A stretch of DNA of 64,000 nucleotides from Cytophagales bacterium (GTDB lineage Bacteria; Bacteroidota; Bacteroidia; Cytophagales; Cyclobacteriaceae), in assembly GCA_033344775.1 (NCBI GenBank), contig JAWPMT010000005.1, forward strand, positions 2,363,001 to 2,427,000. Direction: 5' to 3'. The notes below the pieces were generated by a model that did not search any database, had not been told where the DNA came from, and was given only the letters and a program-made list of their open reading frames with translations. This document shows, in pieces, positions 44,050 to 53,168 of the stretch (positions are counted from its first letter, which is position 1; every line of letters starts with the position of its first letter). The position numbers and the translations under genes are program-made.

Positions 44050-45058
44050 TTCTCATTGAACGATATATACTGTCTATAATTTCAACGGTCTTTAGCCCTT
44101 CGAAAGAGTTTGTGTTGATCACAGCTCCTTTTTGCATTACATCTACCAGATTCTCATATACTTTGTCATGATTAGACATAGAACCTTGGTAAGTACCATA
44201 GTTGTTCGCCTTATTGCCCTCAGGCAAGTTTTCTATTTTTTGGCCTTCCAGGTTTTGATACTCAAGTTCATTGAGGTATTGTCCACCAATCTTGATGGTG
44301 CCTTTTTCACCGAATATTGTTAGAGAACCCTCCATGTTCTTTCCGTAACTATTCACAGTATAGTTGATCGAACCTAATGCTCCGTTATGAAACTTGAGAA
44401 TGACCACTCCAGTATCCTCAAACTCGATAATATCTTTATGTTGGAAATTTTCAGAAAATGCCTGAACAGTTCGGACATCTCCTACTAACCAATACAACAA
44501 ATCTATAAAATGACTGAATTGCGTATAAAGTGTACCACCATCCAGCTCATTTGTTCCTTTCCAGGAGTTTTCGTAATAGGCAGGGTTTCGATTCCAAAAG
44601 CAACTCAAATGGACATTTTGTACTTTGCCAAGTTGACCACTTTCGATCAATTCTTTCACCGCATGGACTGGAGGGTTAAATCGATTTTGCTTGATTGCAA
44701 AAAGTCTTTGATTGCTAGATTCAGCGGCTTTAATCATCTCTCCACAATCATGAACATTGATGGCCATTGGCTTTTCACACAATACATTTACACCAGCTTT
44801 GAGTGACTTAATACTATGCACAGCGTGCAGTCCATTGGGAGTACAGATCGCTACTATGTCCAGTTGATCTGCTTCTTGCTTAAGCATTTCATCCAAATCA
44901 TAGTAGGCCTTCGCTTCATATTCCTCTGCCAGCTTATCTGCCTTTTCCGGAACATTATCACACACCGCGTGCAAAATACCATTGTTCTTTACATGAGATG
45001 CATGTCTTTGAGCTATTCTTCCGCAACCTACAATACCAAATTTCAAGCTACTCCTCAT
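44042..45058 (-). CDS. Gfo/Idh/MocA-family oxidoreductase (WbpB-like)
   Basis: A 338-residue NAD-dependent oxidoreductase. The N-terminal Rossmann motif is FGIVGCGRIAQRH and the conserved CEKPMA follows near residue 94. A C-terminal alpha/beta domain with LDGGTLYTQFSHFIDLLYWL completes the fold. In the WbpB role it oxidises C3 of a UDP-GlcNAc-uronic acid before transamination. It sits directly after Wzz 2 (TAATG overlap) and before the acetyltransferase. Family assignment is firm, role inferred from neighbours. Confidence 0.88.
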   Translation of the reverse strand: MRSSLKFGIVGCGRIAQRHASHVKNNGILHAVCDNVPEKADKLAEEYEAKAYYDLDEMLKQEADQLDIVAICTPNGLHAVHSIKSLKAGVNVLCEKPMAINVHDCGEMIKAAESSNQRLFAIKQNRFNPPVHAVKELIESGQLGKVQNVHLSCFWNRNPAYYENSWKGTNELDGGTLYTQFSHFIDLLYWLVGDVRTVQAFSENFQHKDIIEFEDTGVVILKFHNGALGSINYTVNSYGKNMEGSLTIFGEKGTIKIGGQYLNELEYQNLEGQKIENLPEGNKANNYGTYQGSMSNHDKVYENLVDVMQKGAVINTNSFEGLKTVEIIDSIYRSMRNE

Positions 45059-46188
45059 TATTCACTAATTTCATTGATTTGTGTATTCGTTCGTACGCTA
45101 TCACGTAAGGAACTGCGTACATTCCCTATCAGGGCCATTACAATTACATAAGCCACACCTAATATCAATCCAAGTATAGCGGATAGGATAACAATGGTAC
45201 TCCTACGAGGAGCGGTTCTCTCATAGGGTACATTTACTGCCTGAACTTCAGAAAAAACCGGTGTATTTTGTTTTACTTGAATTTTGGCCTGTTCCAACTG
45301 TTTACCAAGTTCAATGTAAATATTCGATGCAAAATCATATTCGGATTCTAAAACCCTTAGGCGATTTTCAACGAAAGAAGAAGAAATATCCTTGTTCTTA
45401 TCTTTAAACTCTGCCAGCTTTGTCTGAACTTTTTCAAACTCAATTTTCTTCTCCTGAAATTGATTAGTAACAAAGGTTAGTTGTTCCTTCGCTTTGCTAA
45501 TCCTAAAATCAATGATCTGTTCTTGCAAAAGGTTTTTTGCGTGATTAGTCATTTGTGCTGACATCAAAGCTGCTGGCATTGTAAAACTGATTCCTACTAC
45601 CTGCTCTTGCTTATCCCAGTTTACTGATAATTGGTCCGAAATCCTTTTTAGGTGCTCAAATTGTGTTTTGTTCAATTGAATGAATCCATGCTCCGTCTCA
45701 ACCACATCCTTACCCTTTCCAACGACTAACTCTCTTAATGTTGATTTGATAAAATCAGTGGAGTAGTATTTAATCGCTTCAAGCAAGGATCGTCTATAGA
45801 CATTTTCGTAATAATCTGCATAAGTCAAGTCTCCCTTTTCAGGAACTGTAATGACTACATCAAGCAGATCGAGTCTAAAATCGACAGAACTCGCGATTTT
45901 AGAATAGAGCGCTGGTGGGATTTCAGATGAACTTCCGCCCATTGAAAGGTTGATCCCCGCAAGAGACGCTAAACCTCCTAAATTCGAAGGATTAATGCCA
46001 TCGGAAGACTGAGGTATAAAAACGCCGGAAGACTTCCACTGTATAGGGGAAAAAATCGCAACGAACAACCCAAAAAAAAGAACAATTATATTGACGATGA
46101 TGATCTTCTTTCTTTTATCCAAGATCAACTTCAGCAATTCCAGTAGGTCAATTTCACTAGGTTTTTCTGTAGCGTTGATATCTGACAT
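45058..46188 (-). CDS. Wzz-type chain-length / polysaccharide co-polymerase 2
   Basis: A 376-residue inner-membrane protein: a first helix (about 33-52, KIIIVNIIVLFFGLFVAIFS), a long periplasmic coiled-coil-rich part (about 190-300 with QFQEKKIEFEKVQTKLAEFK), a proline-containing VPYERTAPRRS near the second helix, then a cytosolic tail. It lacks a kinase domain. The paralogous role in set 1 is filled by the 27590 product. It is coupled by TAATG to the oxidoreductase gene downstream and lies 34 bases after the dehydrogenase gene. Confidence 0.9.
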   Translation of the reverse strand: MSDINATEKPSEIDLLELLKLILDKRKKIIIVNIIVLFFGLFVAIFSPIQWKSSGVFIPQSSDGINPSNLGGLASLAGINLSMGGSSSEIPPALYSKIASSVDFRLDLLDVVITVPEKGDLTYADYYENVYRRSLLEAIKYYSTDFIKSTLRELVVGKGKDVVETEHGFIQLNKTQFEHLKRISDQLSVNWDKQEQVVGISFTMPAALMSAQMTNHAKNLLQEQIIDFRISKAKEQLTFVTNQFQEKKIEFEKVQTKLAEFKDKNKDISSSFVENRLRVLESEYDFASNIYIELGKQLEQAKIQVKQNTPVFSEVQAVNVPYERTAPRRSTIVILSAILGLILGVAYVIVMALIGNVRSSLRDSVRTNTQINEISE

Positions 46189-46222
46189 AAGATCTTAAAA
46201 TAATTAGATTTTATCAATCGTG

Positions 46223-47503
46223 CTATAATCTTCCATCTACCTTATCCTTAGACAAGGTTGACTTCACATCGTAGATTACAGGATCACCTGAAATCGCATC
46301 TATAAACTCATCATCAAATTCATCATGAGATACGGCTAAAATCAAACCATCGTAATTGGTCTTATTCAGATGTGCTTTCTTGGATAAAGTGACTCCATAC
46401 TCTTCTTGAACCTCACTGGCCTCAGCCCATGGATCATATACATCTACCTTAATATTAAAATCCTCCAATTCACGAATGATATCAATCACTCTGGAATTTC
46501 TAATATCTGGGCAGTTCTCTTTAAATGAGATACCAAGAACTAGCACAGATGCATCTACTACTTTTTTGCCTTTCTGTAAAAGTAATTTCACTAGCGACTT
46601 GGCCACAAATGGACCAATGGAATTATTCAATCTCCTACCTGCCAGCAAAATTTGAGGATGGTATCCTACTGCCTCTGCTTTTTGTGCTAAATAATAAGGA
46701 TCTACACCTATACAGTGACCACCAACAAGACCAGGCTTAAAGGGTAAGAAATTCCATTTCGTGCCTGCCGCTTCCAAAACATCTGAGGTATCTATACCCA
46801 TTCGATCAAAGATCATTGCCAGTTCATTGATAAAGGCAATATTGATGTCTCTTTGTGAATTCTCAATGACTTTAGCAGCCTCAGCAACTTTGATAGAGCT
46901 TGCTTTAAAAGTCCCTGCAGTAATAATGGTTCCATAAAGCTTGTCAACCCTATCAGCCACCTCCTCATTAGAGCCAGAAGTCACCTTCAAAATCTTAGTG
47001 ACGGTATGCTCTTTGTCACCTGGATTAATCCGTTCTGGTGAATAACCACAAAAGAAATCAACGTTATATTCGAGGCCTGAAACCTGCTCCAATACGGGGA
47101 CACAATCATCTTCTGTGGCTCCTGGGTATACCGTAGATTCGAAGATTACAATATCTCCTTTTTTTAAGACAGATCCAACCGATTTAGATGCCGAAATCAG
47201 GGGATCAATATTCGGCCTATTGTATTGATCGATAGGTGTAGGAACTGTTACTACATATATATTGCAATCAGCAATGTCCTGCATATTGGTCGTCAAATAC
47301 AACCCATTCTGCTGTCTATCTTCGACCAAAACTTTTTGTAAGAGGTCATCCTCAATTTCCAGGGTTTGGTCATGCCCTTTTTTTAATTCCCTAACCCGTG
47401 TATCATTGATATCGAAACCTACGGTGCGGTATTTTTCAGCAAAAGCGACTGCTAAAGGCAATCCTACATATCCAAGTCCAATTATTGCGATATTATCTTC
47501 CAT
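46223..47503 (-). CDS. UDP-N-acetylglucosamine 6-dehydrogenase (WbpA/TviB-like)
   Basis: A 426-residue nucleotide-sugar dehydrogenase. The NAD-binding loop is [10 protein letters not shown] (9-18), and the catalytic cysteine is Cys264 in [20 protein letters not shown]. This spelling matches the TviB/WbpA branch that oxidises UDP-HexNAc to UDP-HexNAc-uronic acid, not the UDP-glucose branch (compare 54940, which reads GGSCFPKD). It would feed the WbpB/E/D-like enzymes encoded two to four genes downstream. Confidence 0.9.
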   Translation of the reverse strand: MEDNIAIIGLGYVGLPLAVAFAEKYRTVGFDINDTRVRELKKGHDQTLEIEDDLLQKVLVEDRQQNGLYLTTNMQDIADCNIYVVTVPTPIDQYNRPNIDPLISASKSVGSVLKKGDIVIFESTVYPGATEDDCVPVLEQVSGLEYNVDFFCGYSPERINPGDKEHTVTKILKVTSGSNEEVADRVDKLYGTIITAGTFKASSIKVAEAAKVIENSQRDINIAFINELAMIFDRMGIDTSDVLEAAGTKWNFLPFKPGLVGGHCIGVDPYYLAQKAEAVGYHPQILLAGRRLNNSIGPFVAKSLVKLLLQKGKKVVDASVLVLGISFKENCPDIRNSRVIDIIRELEDFNIKVDVYDPWAEASEVQEEYGVTLSKKAHLNKTNYDGLILAVSHDEFDDEFIDAISGDPVIYDVKSTLSKDKVDGRL

Positions 47504-47527
47504 TAAATTACGATTCGGAGTTAAGGT

Positions 47528-50017
47528 CTAATTTGTCAAGTTGTTAATCAGGACTGCAATGGTTCCGATGCCAGTAGCCATAGTAATGATTTCTCCAGGA
47601 CTCAACTTTCTTCGAAATGGTTTTGTCGGAATAACCAGCTCAGAACCCGGTTTTATCTCCGGAAAATTCTTAAACCACAAGAATCGTCCGGTTTTCCGAG
47701 CCGAACCATTTGCATAGATCACATAAGCCTTCCCTTTTCTTGCTCGATCTGAGAATCCTCCTGAAGAACTAACGAAATATTTGAAAGATGCCCCTTCTTC
47801 ATATCGGATCGTACTCGGATATAATACTTCACCTCGCACTCGGATTGTTTGCAGTTCTCTTGGAATGCTGAGTACATCGCCCTCTTTCAAAATCAAATCA
47901 TAGACTCCTCCAGGTTCGGATAAAATATTTTGCAATTCGATACCAATGGACTCTTGCATTTTGAATCCATCACCTATTGATTCAATTAAAGTATCTTTCT
48001 CTAATACCTTTGCGAGATCTTCTCGTCGAATTTTTGAAGCAACTGATGTTTCATCAGAAACACCACCTTCTCCTTTATCCACGTAATATTCAGTTCGCCT
48101 GATTAGTGTTGCACCAGATACATATGCAAAAGAAGTCATACCTCCAGCCCTTTCCAGCACATCTGATATTCGTTCATTTCGCTTTCTAAGTGCGTATTTA
48201 CCAGGATAAGTCACTTCTCCTTCAATCTCCACAATGGTTTGTTTTTCATAAACAGGTGAACGCCTGATCACAACCAGATCAAAAGGCTGAAGCTCAAAAG
48301 AGGCGTCTTCATCATCCAGCAATAAGTTCTCGTCGATGGCAAAATTGAAAATCTCGGAAACATCATTGGACTTATCGACCTGTGAATCAGAAATTCGCCG
48401 AGCTACTTCTACAAATGATTTTGCTGCTGACTCTTCAAAACCGCCAGCGAGATATATCAAATCCTCGACACTCATACCAGCAGTGAAAGGGTATTGGCCC
48501 GGCTCACGAACTTCACCTTGTATGCTCAAAGTATATGCTTCTCTGAGATCAAAAATGGATTGTAGCTTTATCAAATCCTCTTCTTGCAAATCAAGGTTGA
48601 AGTTTCCGGCCAATAGTTCTTTCGGAGAAAAAGCAATAGATTTCAGCTCAAAGTTTTCCAACTCACGAAGAATGATACCTCTTTCCAGGTATGCGTCTCC
48701 TCTGAACCCTCCAGCCAGCTCTATCGCTTCGGACAATTTCATTCCTTCCTTGATCTCGAATTCGCCGGGGTGATTGACCGCTCCTTCTACTCGGAATCTC
48801 TTTTGGAAACTACCTTGAATTTCACCAACATCCACCATATCGCCTGACTTGATCTCAAAAGCCGAGAAATCGTTCGACTCTACAGTTTTCACCGTACGAA
48901 TGTTCTCGAGGTTTCTACGAATAGAGATAGATCTTTGATAAGCTTTTTCATTCATCCCTCCGGCATATCTGATTACGTCCGACAGGAATTCACCGGGCTT
49001 AGTTTCATAGATAGCAGGTCGTTTCACCGCTCCATCAACGGTCACCCTGTTACCATAAGGAGGTACTAGTAATACATCTTGATCTTGAAGGTTGATGCCG
49101 CTGCCAGTCCCATCAAGCAATAGGTCATACAAGTCTACCTCTTTGAACAACTTTCCACCTCTCATGACCTTGATATCACGAAAACTACCGTTTTCCGTTG
49201 GACCTCCTGCTAGCTGCATTACATTGAGGACGCTCCCAAAAGATGAGACTGGAAAAGCTCCGGGATTCACAACCTCACCAACAACATTAACCGTAATCGT
49301 TCTGATCTGTCCGAGACTAACCTGGGCATATGAGCTTTCACCCAAAGTGCTGTAAATGGATTTTAACCTTTGTTTAATCCGTCGATCTGCTCTGTCCAGG
49401 GTATATCCATTGATATATACCGGGCCTATGTTGGGAATAAAAACACTTCCTTGTGGGCTAACATCCAACACAAAAGATTGCTCGGACGAACCCCAAACAT
49501 CTATGATGAGTTGATCGCCAGGCCCTAAGAGGTAATCCGGACTTGGGGCAATGTTCAAGCTAGGTTCAAAGCCATTAAAACTTCTTTTGAAAAATTCTAA
49601 TCCAAAAACCTGCAATTCATCAACCGCCGTAGTATCCTCCAGGAGGATGTCAGCGAATGGATCAAATGACTCTATCGGATCATTGTTCCTCGAGAATGTC
49701 CCCGGCTCGTTCTTCCTCAAGCGGTCAATTGCATCATCGTCAGTACCCTTAGATGTCGAAACCGAATTGATGCGCCTTCGAAGTTTGACAATATCCCCTT
49801 CTGACATCCCTCTGGCTCTTGCCAATATCTCTAGTTGTGCTTCAGAATAGCCGCTATCTTCGATTCGTGAGATCAGGCTTTCGATTTGAGCATCAGAAAG
49901 ATCATCAACATTTATCTTTGAAAGATCAGGTATTTGCTGCCCATGAACTGAAAAGCAAAACATACTGGCAACCACCAATATGAAAGCCATTTTCAAATAC
50001 CTGAAACTTTTATTCAT
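47528..50017 (-). CDS. Wza-like SLBB polysaccharide export protein 2
   Basis: An 829-residue paralogue of the 28678 product. ATG 50017 is chosen over a GTG one codon upstream. The signal peptide ends near SVHGQ. The helical segment LSDAQIESLISRIEDSGYSE with LARARGMSE (about 40-73) recurs. The polysaccharide-export domain (DYLLGPGDQLIIDVWG) and five or more SLBB repeats (VNVVGEVVNPGAFPVS, VTVDGAVKRPAIYETK, FRVEGAVNHPGEFEIK, LSIQGEVREPGQYPFT, VEIEGEVTYPGKYALR) follow, then a final hydrophobic helix. It is the first gene of the set 2 run and has a promoter box at 50041. Confidence 0.9.
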   Translation of the reverse strand: MNKSFRYLKMAFILVVASMFCFSVHGQQIPDLSKINVDDLSDAQIESLISRIEDSGYSEAQLEILARARGMSEGDIVKLRRRINSVSTSKGTDDDAIDRLRKNEPGTFSRNNDPIESFDPFADILLEDTTAVDELQVFGLEFFKRSFNGFEPSLNIAPSPDYLLGPGDQLIIDVWGSSEQSFVLDVSPQGSVFIPNIGPVYINGYTLDRADRRIKQRLKSIYSTLGESSYAQVSLGQIRTITVNVVGEVVNPGAFPVSSFGSVLNVMQLAGGPTENGSFRDIKVMRGGKLFKEVDLYDLLLDGTGSGINLQDQDVLLVPPYGNRVTVDGAVKRPAIYETKPGEFLSDVIRYAGGMNEKAYQRSISIRRNLENIRTVKTVESNDFSAFEIKSGDMVDVGEIQGSFQKRFRVEGAVNHPGEFEIKEGMKLSEAIELAGGFRGDAYLERGIILRELENFELKSIAFSPKELLAGNFNLDLQEEDLIKLQSIFDLREAYTLSIQGEVREPGQYPFTAGMSVEDLIYLAGGFEESAAKSFVEVARRISDSQVDKSNDVSEIFNFAIDENLLLDDEDASFELQPFDLVVIRRSPVYEKQTIVEIEGEVTYPGKYALRKRNERISDVLERAGGMTSFAYVSGATLIRRTEYYVDKGEGGVSDETSVASKIRREDLAKVLEKDTLIESIGDGFKMQESIGIELQNILSEPGGVYDLILKEGDVLSIPRELQTIRVRGEVLYPSTIRYEEGASFKYFVSSSGGFSDRARKGKAYVIYANGSARKTGRFLWFKNFPEIKPGSELVIPTKPFRRKLSPGEIITMATGIGTIAVLINNLTN

Positions 50018-50040
50018 CACTACTTTTAAAAATCAGAGCG

Positions 50041-50048
50041 CAAATTTA
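50041..50048 (-). promoter_or_regulatory. -7 box opening polysaccharide set 2
   Basis: The minus strand reads TAAATTTG (TAnnTTTG), 23 bases before ATG 50017. It probably drives the leftward run from the second Wza through at least 36590. The rest of the 50018-50221 gap shows no ORF. Confidence 0.55.
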
Positions 50049-50221
50049 GTCGAAAGATATTTATTAGTACAGGAAATCATTACCCATTAAAGCATGATCA
50101 AAATGACATCCTGCTTAAAGAAGCTTACTGAAAATTGAAATCAATAACTTTCATTGCATAACGTAATTTCTCAGCAATTCTTGCTGCATCAAGCCAGGGT
50201 ACCTTGAGCCATAGTCGAAAA

Positions 50222-50986
50222 CTAACGTGTCCCTTTTACTAGAAAATGAGGATTGAGCAAATCTTCTTTATTATAAACCACCGACTGATTCGTGTTTTTT
50301 TGAAGGACTTTACCTCCTGCTTCTTCCACAATTATTTGAGCAGCAGCAGTATCCCATTCCATTGTTGGCGCAAATCTAGGGTAGATATCAGCTTCACCTT
50401 CTGCAACCATTAACAACTTCAATGAACTTCCTTTTGAAACGATCTCGGGATCCTTCAGGGACCCCATGAAAGCTTCTGTGTCTTCATTTAAGTGGCTTCT
50501 GGAAGCTACAACTTTTAAGCCGACTGATGAGATGTCTTTATTACTCACCTGGATTTTCTCTCCATTCTTGAACGCACCCATGCTCCATACCGCATGGTAA
50601 ATATCTCCGGTGGCAGGTACCTGGACGACTCCTAAAACCGGTTGATCTTTTTTGATCAAAGCGATATTGACAGTAAACTCTCCATTTCTTTTGATGAACT
50701 CTTTGGTTCCATCAATGGGGTCCACCATCCAGAAGTACGGCCAATCAGAGCGCTCAGCATACGAAATAGCCTTTCCTTCCTCACTCAAAACGGGCAGCCC
50801 AAGCGGTTCAAGTATCTCACAAATCACTTTGTGAGAAGCTTTGTCAGCCTTGGTCAGCGGGGATTGATCATCCTTTAATGAGACATCAAAATCATCGCTA
50901 TTATAGATCTCTAGTATCTTGACTGCCGCTTCCTCCGCGGCCTTCTTCGCTAGGTCAAGAAATGTATTTATATCTACCATGATCAA
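50222..50986 (-). CDS. cysQ: 3'(2'),5'-bisphosphate nucleotidase
   Basis: A 254-residue member of the inositol-monophosphatase-like family. The metal-binding motif DPIDGTKEFIKRNGEFTVNI and the later EWDTAAAQIIVEEAGG are diagnostic of CysQ. It hydrolyses PAP, the by-product left when sulfotransferases use PAPS, to AMP. It overlaps cysN by 4 bases as the last gene of the cysC-cysD-cysN-cysQ unit, so PAPS supply and PAP removal are made together. Confidence 0.93.
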   Translation of the reverse strand: MIMVDINTFLDLAKKAAEEAAVKILEIYNSDDFDVSLKDDQSPLTKADKASHKVICEILEPLGLPVLSEEGKAISYAERSDWPYFWMVDPIDGTKEFIKRNGEFTVNIALIKKDQPVLGVVQVPATGDIYHAVWSMGAFKNGEKIQVSNKDISSVGLKVVASRSHLNEDTEAFMGSLKDPEIVSKGSSLKLLMVAEGEADIYPRFAPTMEWDTAAAQIIVEEAGGKVLQKNTNQSVVYNKEDLLNPHFLVKGTR

Positions 50987-52242
50987 ATAATCATTCCGGC
51001 AGCAACCGTTTCATTGGTACCTTCATCTACCAATATCACGCTTCCTGTATGTCGATTGACTTTGTAAGCGTCGGCCAAAACAGGTTTTGTGCTTCTCAGT
51101 GAGACCCTACAAATGTCATTCATCGTGATCTCCTTATCATCCTCGTCTCGATGTAAGGTATTGATGTTAAGCTTATAGCGAATCTCTTTGACCATTGCCT
51201 TCATATCACAACTGGTGTGACGTAGCAGATATTTGGCGCGAGGCCTTGGTCCTTTTTGGTTCAGCCAGCAGAGCATGACCTCAATGTCCTGTTCCATTCG
51301 AGGCTTGTTATTGGACCGCACGATCATATCTCCCCGGCCTACATCGATATCGTCTTCCAATGTCATGGTCACGGACATAGGAGCAAATGCTTCTTCTAAA
51401 GGGCCATTAAAGGTATCAATGGATTTGATCTTGGAAGTAAATCCAGACGGCAACACTTCTACTTGATCTCCAGGTTTAAATACTCCACCAGCAATTCGTC
51501 CTGCGTACCCACGATAATCATGGTATTCATCGTTTTTAGGGCGAATGACTGTTTGAACAGGAAAGCGACAATCGATGTGATTTTGATCGCTTCCTACATG
51601 AATGTTCTCCAGTGTGTATAGCAATGTTGATCCTTCGTACCAGCTCATCGCCTCACTTCTATTCACCACATTGTCACCATTCAGAGCACTTATGGGAATG
51701 AACCGAACATCCTTCACATCCAGCTTCGAAGCAAAATTCTCGAAATCTGCTTTGATCTTTTCAAAGGCCTCTTCCTTGTAGTCGACAAGGTCCATTTTAT
51801 TGATACAAACGATCACATGGGGGATTTGAAGCAATGAGGCAATGATAGAATGCCTGCAGGTTTGATCAACCACACCATTTCTCGCATCGATTAGGATAAG
51901 AGCAACATTTGCGGTAGATGCACCAGTCACCATATTTCGGGTGTACTGAATGTGACCCGGGGTGTCGGCGATGATGAATTTTCTTTTGGGTGTGGCAAAG
52001 TATCGGTAAGCCACATCGATGGTAATCCCCTGCTCTCGCTCATCTTTCAAACCATCCGTCAACAAAGCCAGATCGGTATGACTCAAGCCTTTGCGCTCAC
52101 TACTCACTTTTACCTGATCTAACTGGTCTTCAAAGATTGACTTGGAATCATACAACAATCTCCCTATCAAAGTGCTTTTTCCATCATCTACGCTTCCAGC
52201 TGTCGTAAAGCGTAGCAATTCCATATCTAAGTATCCTGACAT
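50983..52242 (-). CDS. cysN: Sulfate adenylyltransferase, GTPase subunit
   Basis: A 419-residue translation-factor-like GTPase that activates CysD for APS formation. G1 is GSVDDGKSTLIGRLLYDS, G3 DTPGHIQYTRNMVTGAS, G4 INKMDLV. Beta-barrel domains follow. It is shorter than E. coli CysN (about 475 residues) and has no fused APS kinase domain; kinase is supplied by cysC upstream. It lies 20 bases after cysD and overlaps cysQ by 4 bases. Confidence 0.95.
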   Translation of the reverse strand: MSGYLDMELLRFTTAGSVDDGKSTLIGRLLYDSKSIFEDQLDQVKVSSERKGLSHTDLALLTDGLKDEREQGITIDVAYRYFATPKRKFIIADTPGHIQYTRNMVTGASTANVALILIDARNGVVDQTCRHSIIASLLQIPHVIVCINKMDLVDYKEEAFEKIKADFENFASKLDVKDVRFIPISALNGDNVVNRSEAMSWYEGSTLLYTLENIHVGSDQNHIDCRFPVQTVIRPKNDEYHDYRGYAGRIAGGVFKPGDQVEVLPSGFTSKIKSIDTFNGPLEEAFAPMSVTMTLEDDIDVGRGDMIVRSNNKPRMEQDIEVMLCWLNQKGPRPRAKYLLRHTSCDMKAMVKEIRYKLNINTLHRDEDDKEITMNDICRVSLRSTKPVLADAYKVNRHTGSVILVDEGTNETVAAGMII

Positions 52243-52262
52243 GATTTTATTCAGTGATAATT

Positions 52263-53168
52263 TTAAAAGTAGCCTTCTTTTTTACGATCCTCCATAGCAG
52301 TTTCCGAACGCTTGTCGTCTTCCCGATTTCCACGCTCCGTTTGCCTGGCCGATGCAACTTCTTCGATGATCTTCTCCAGGTCATCTGCATCAGACTCTAC
52401 GCCACCGGTGATAGTAATGTCACCCAGCGTTCTGAATCGGATGTGACGAATTTCAGGGGTTTCGTTCTCCGCAATCTGGATATACTCGGATACGGGTAAG
52501 AAAGTATTGTTCCGATAGATAACTTCCCGATCATGAGCAAAATACAATGAAGGGATTTGAATATTTTCCTGATGGATGTATTGCCAAACGTCCATTTCTG
52601 TCCAGTTACTCAGAGGGAAAACCCGGAAATGCTCTCCTTCATGATGTTTTCCATTGAAGATATTCCAAAGCTCTGGTCGCTGGTGTTTTGGATCCCACTG
52701 CCCAAACTCATCCCTATGGGAGAAGAATCTTTCCTTGGCACGTGCCTTCTCTTCATCTCTTCGTGCACCTCCGATACAAGCATCAAACTTGTTGTCCTCG
52801 ATTGTTTCAAGTAAGGTTACCGTTTGAATGGCATTCCTGTTGGCATGTTTCCCTTTCTCTTCAACCGCAGACCCCTGATCAATGGAAGATTGAACGGATC
52901 CTACAATCAGTTTAGCACCAAGTTCTTCAACCAGATCATCCCTGAATTTAATGGTTTCAGGAAAGTTGTGTCCAGTATCGATGTGAACCAACGGAAATGG
53001 GATCTTGGCAGGAGAAAATGCTTTTCTCGCCAAATGTGTTACAACAATGGAGTCCTTTCCGCCGGAAAATAGAATCGCCGGATTTTCAAATTGAGAAAAT
53101 ACCTCGCGTAGAACAAAAATGGATTCTGATTCCAGTTCTGCCAAATGCGTTAGGCTGTAGCTTTTCAT
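52263..53168 (-). CDS. cysD: Sulfate adenylyltransferase, catalytic subunit
   Basis: A 301-residue ATP sulfurylase small subunit of the PP-loop/adenine nucleotide alpha-hydrolase fold. It has the PP-loop ILFSGGKDSIVV (about 32-43), then IDTGHNFPETI, GGARRDEEKARAKERFFS and FPLSNWTEMDVWQYI. With CysN it makes APS from sulfate and ATP. The length is standard. It overlaps cysC by 4 bases. No APS/PAPS reductase or sulfite reductase is encoded beside it, so in this locus the product likely feeds PAPS. Confidence 0.96.
   Translation of the reverse strand: MKSYSLTHLAELESESIFVLREVFSQFENPAILFSGGKDSIVVTHLARKAFSPAKIPFPLVHIDTGHNFPETIKFRDDLVEELGAKLIVGSVQSSIDQGSAVEEKGKHANRNAIQTVTLLETIEDNKFDACIGGARRDEEKARAKERFFSHRDEFGQWDPKHQRPELWNIFNGKHHEGEHFRVFPLSNWTEMDVWQYIHQENIQIPSLYFAHDREVIYRNNTFLPVSEYIQIAENETPEIRHIRFRTLGDITITGGVESDADDLEKIIEEVASARQTERGNREDDKRSETAMEDRKKEGYF

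Noticed and set aside
46223-47503. A second UDP-glucose dehydrogenase
   Set aside because: The active-site segment reads [12 protein letters not shown], typical of UDP-HexNAc dehydrogenases, unlike GGSCFPKD in the ugd at 54940.
48336-48773. A 145-codon plus-strand ORF
   Set aside because: Lies antisense within the SLBB export gene (47528-50017); its translation is rich in Ser, Pro and Arg and has no recognisable motif. Mirror ORF of a real gene.
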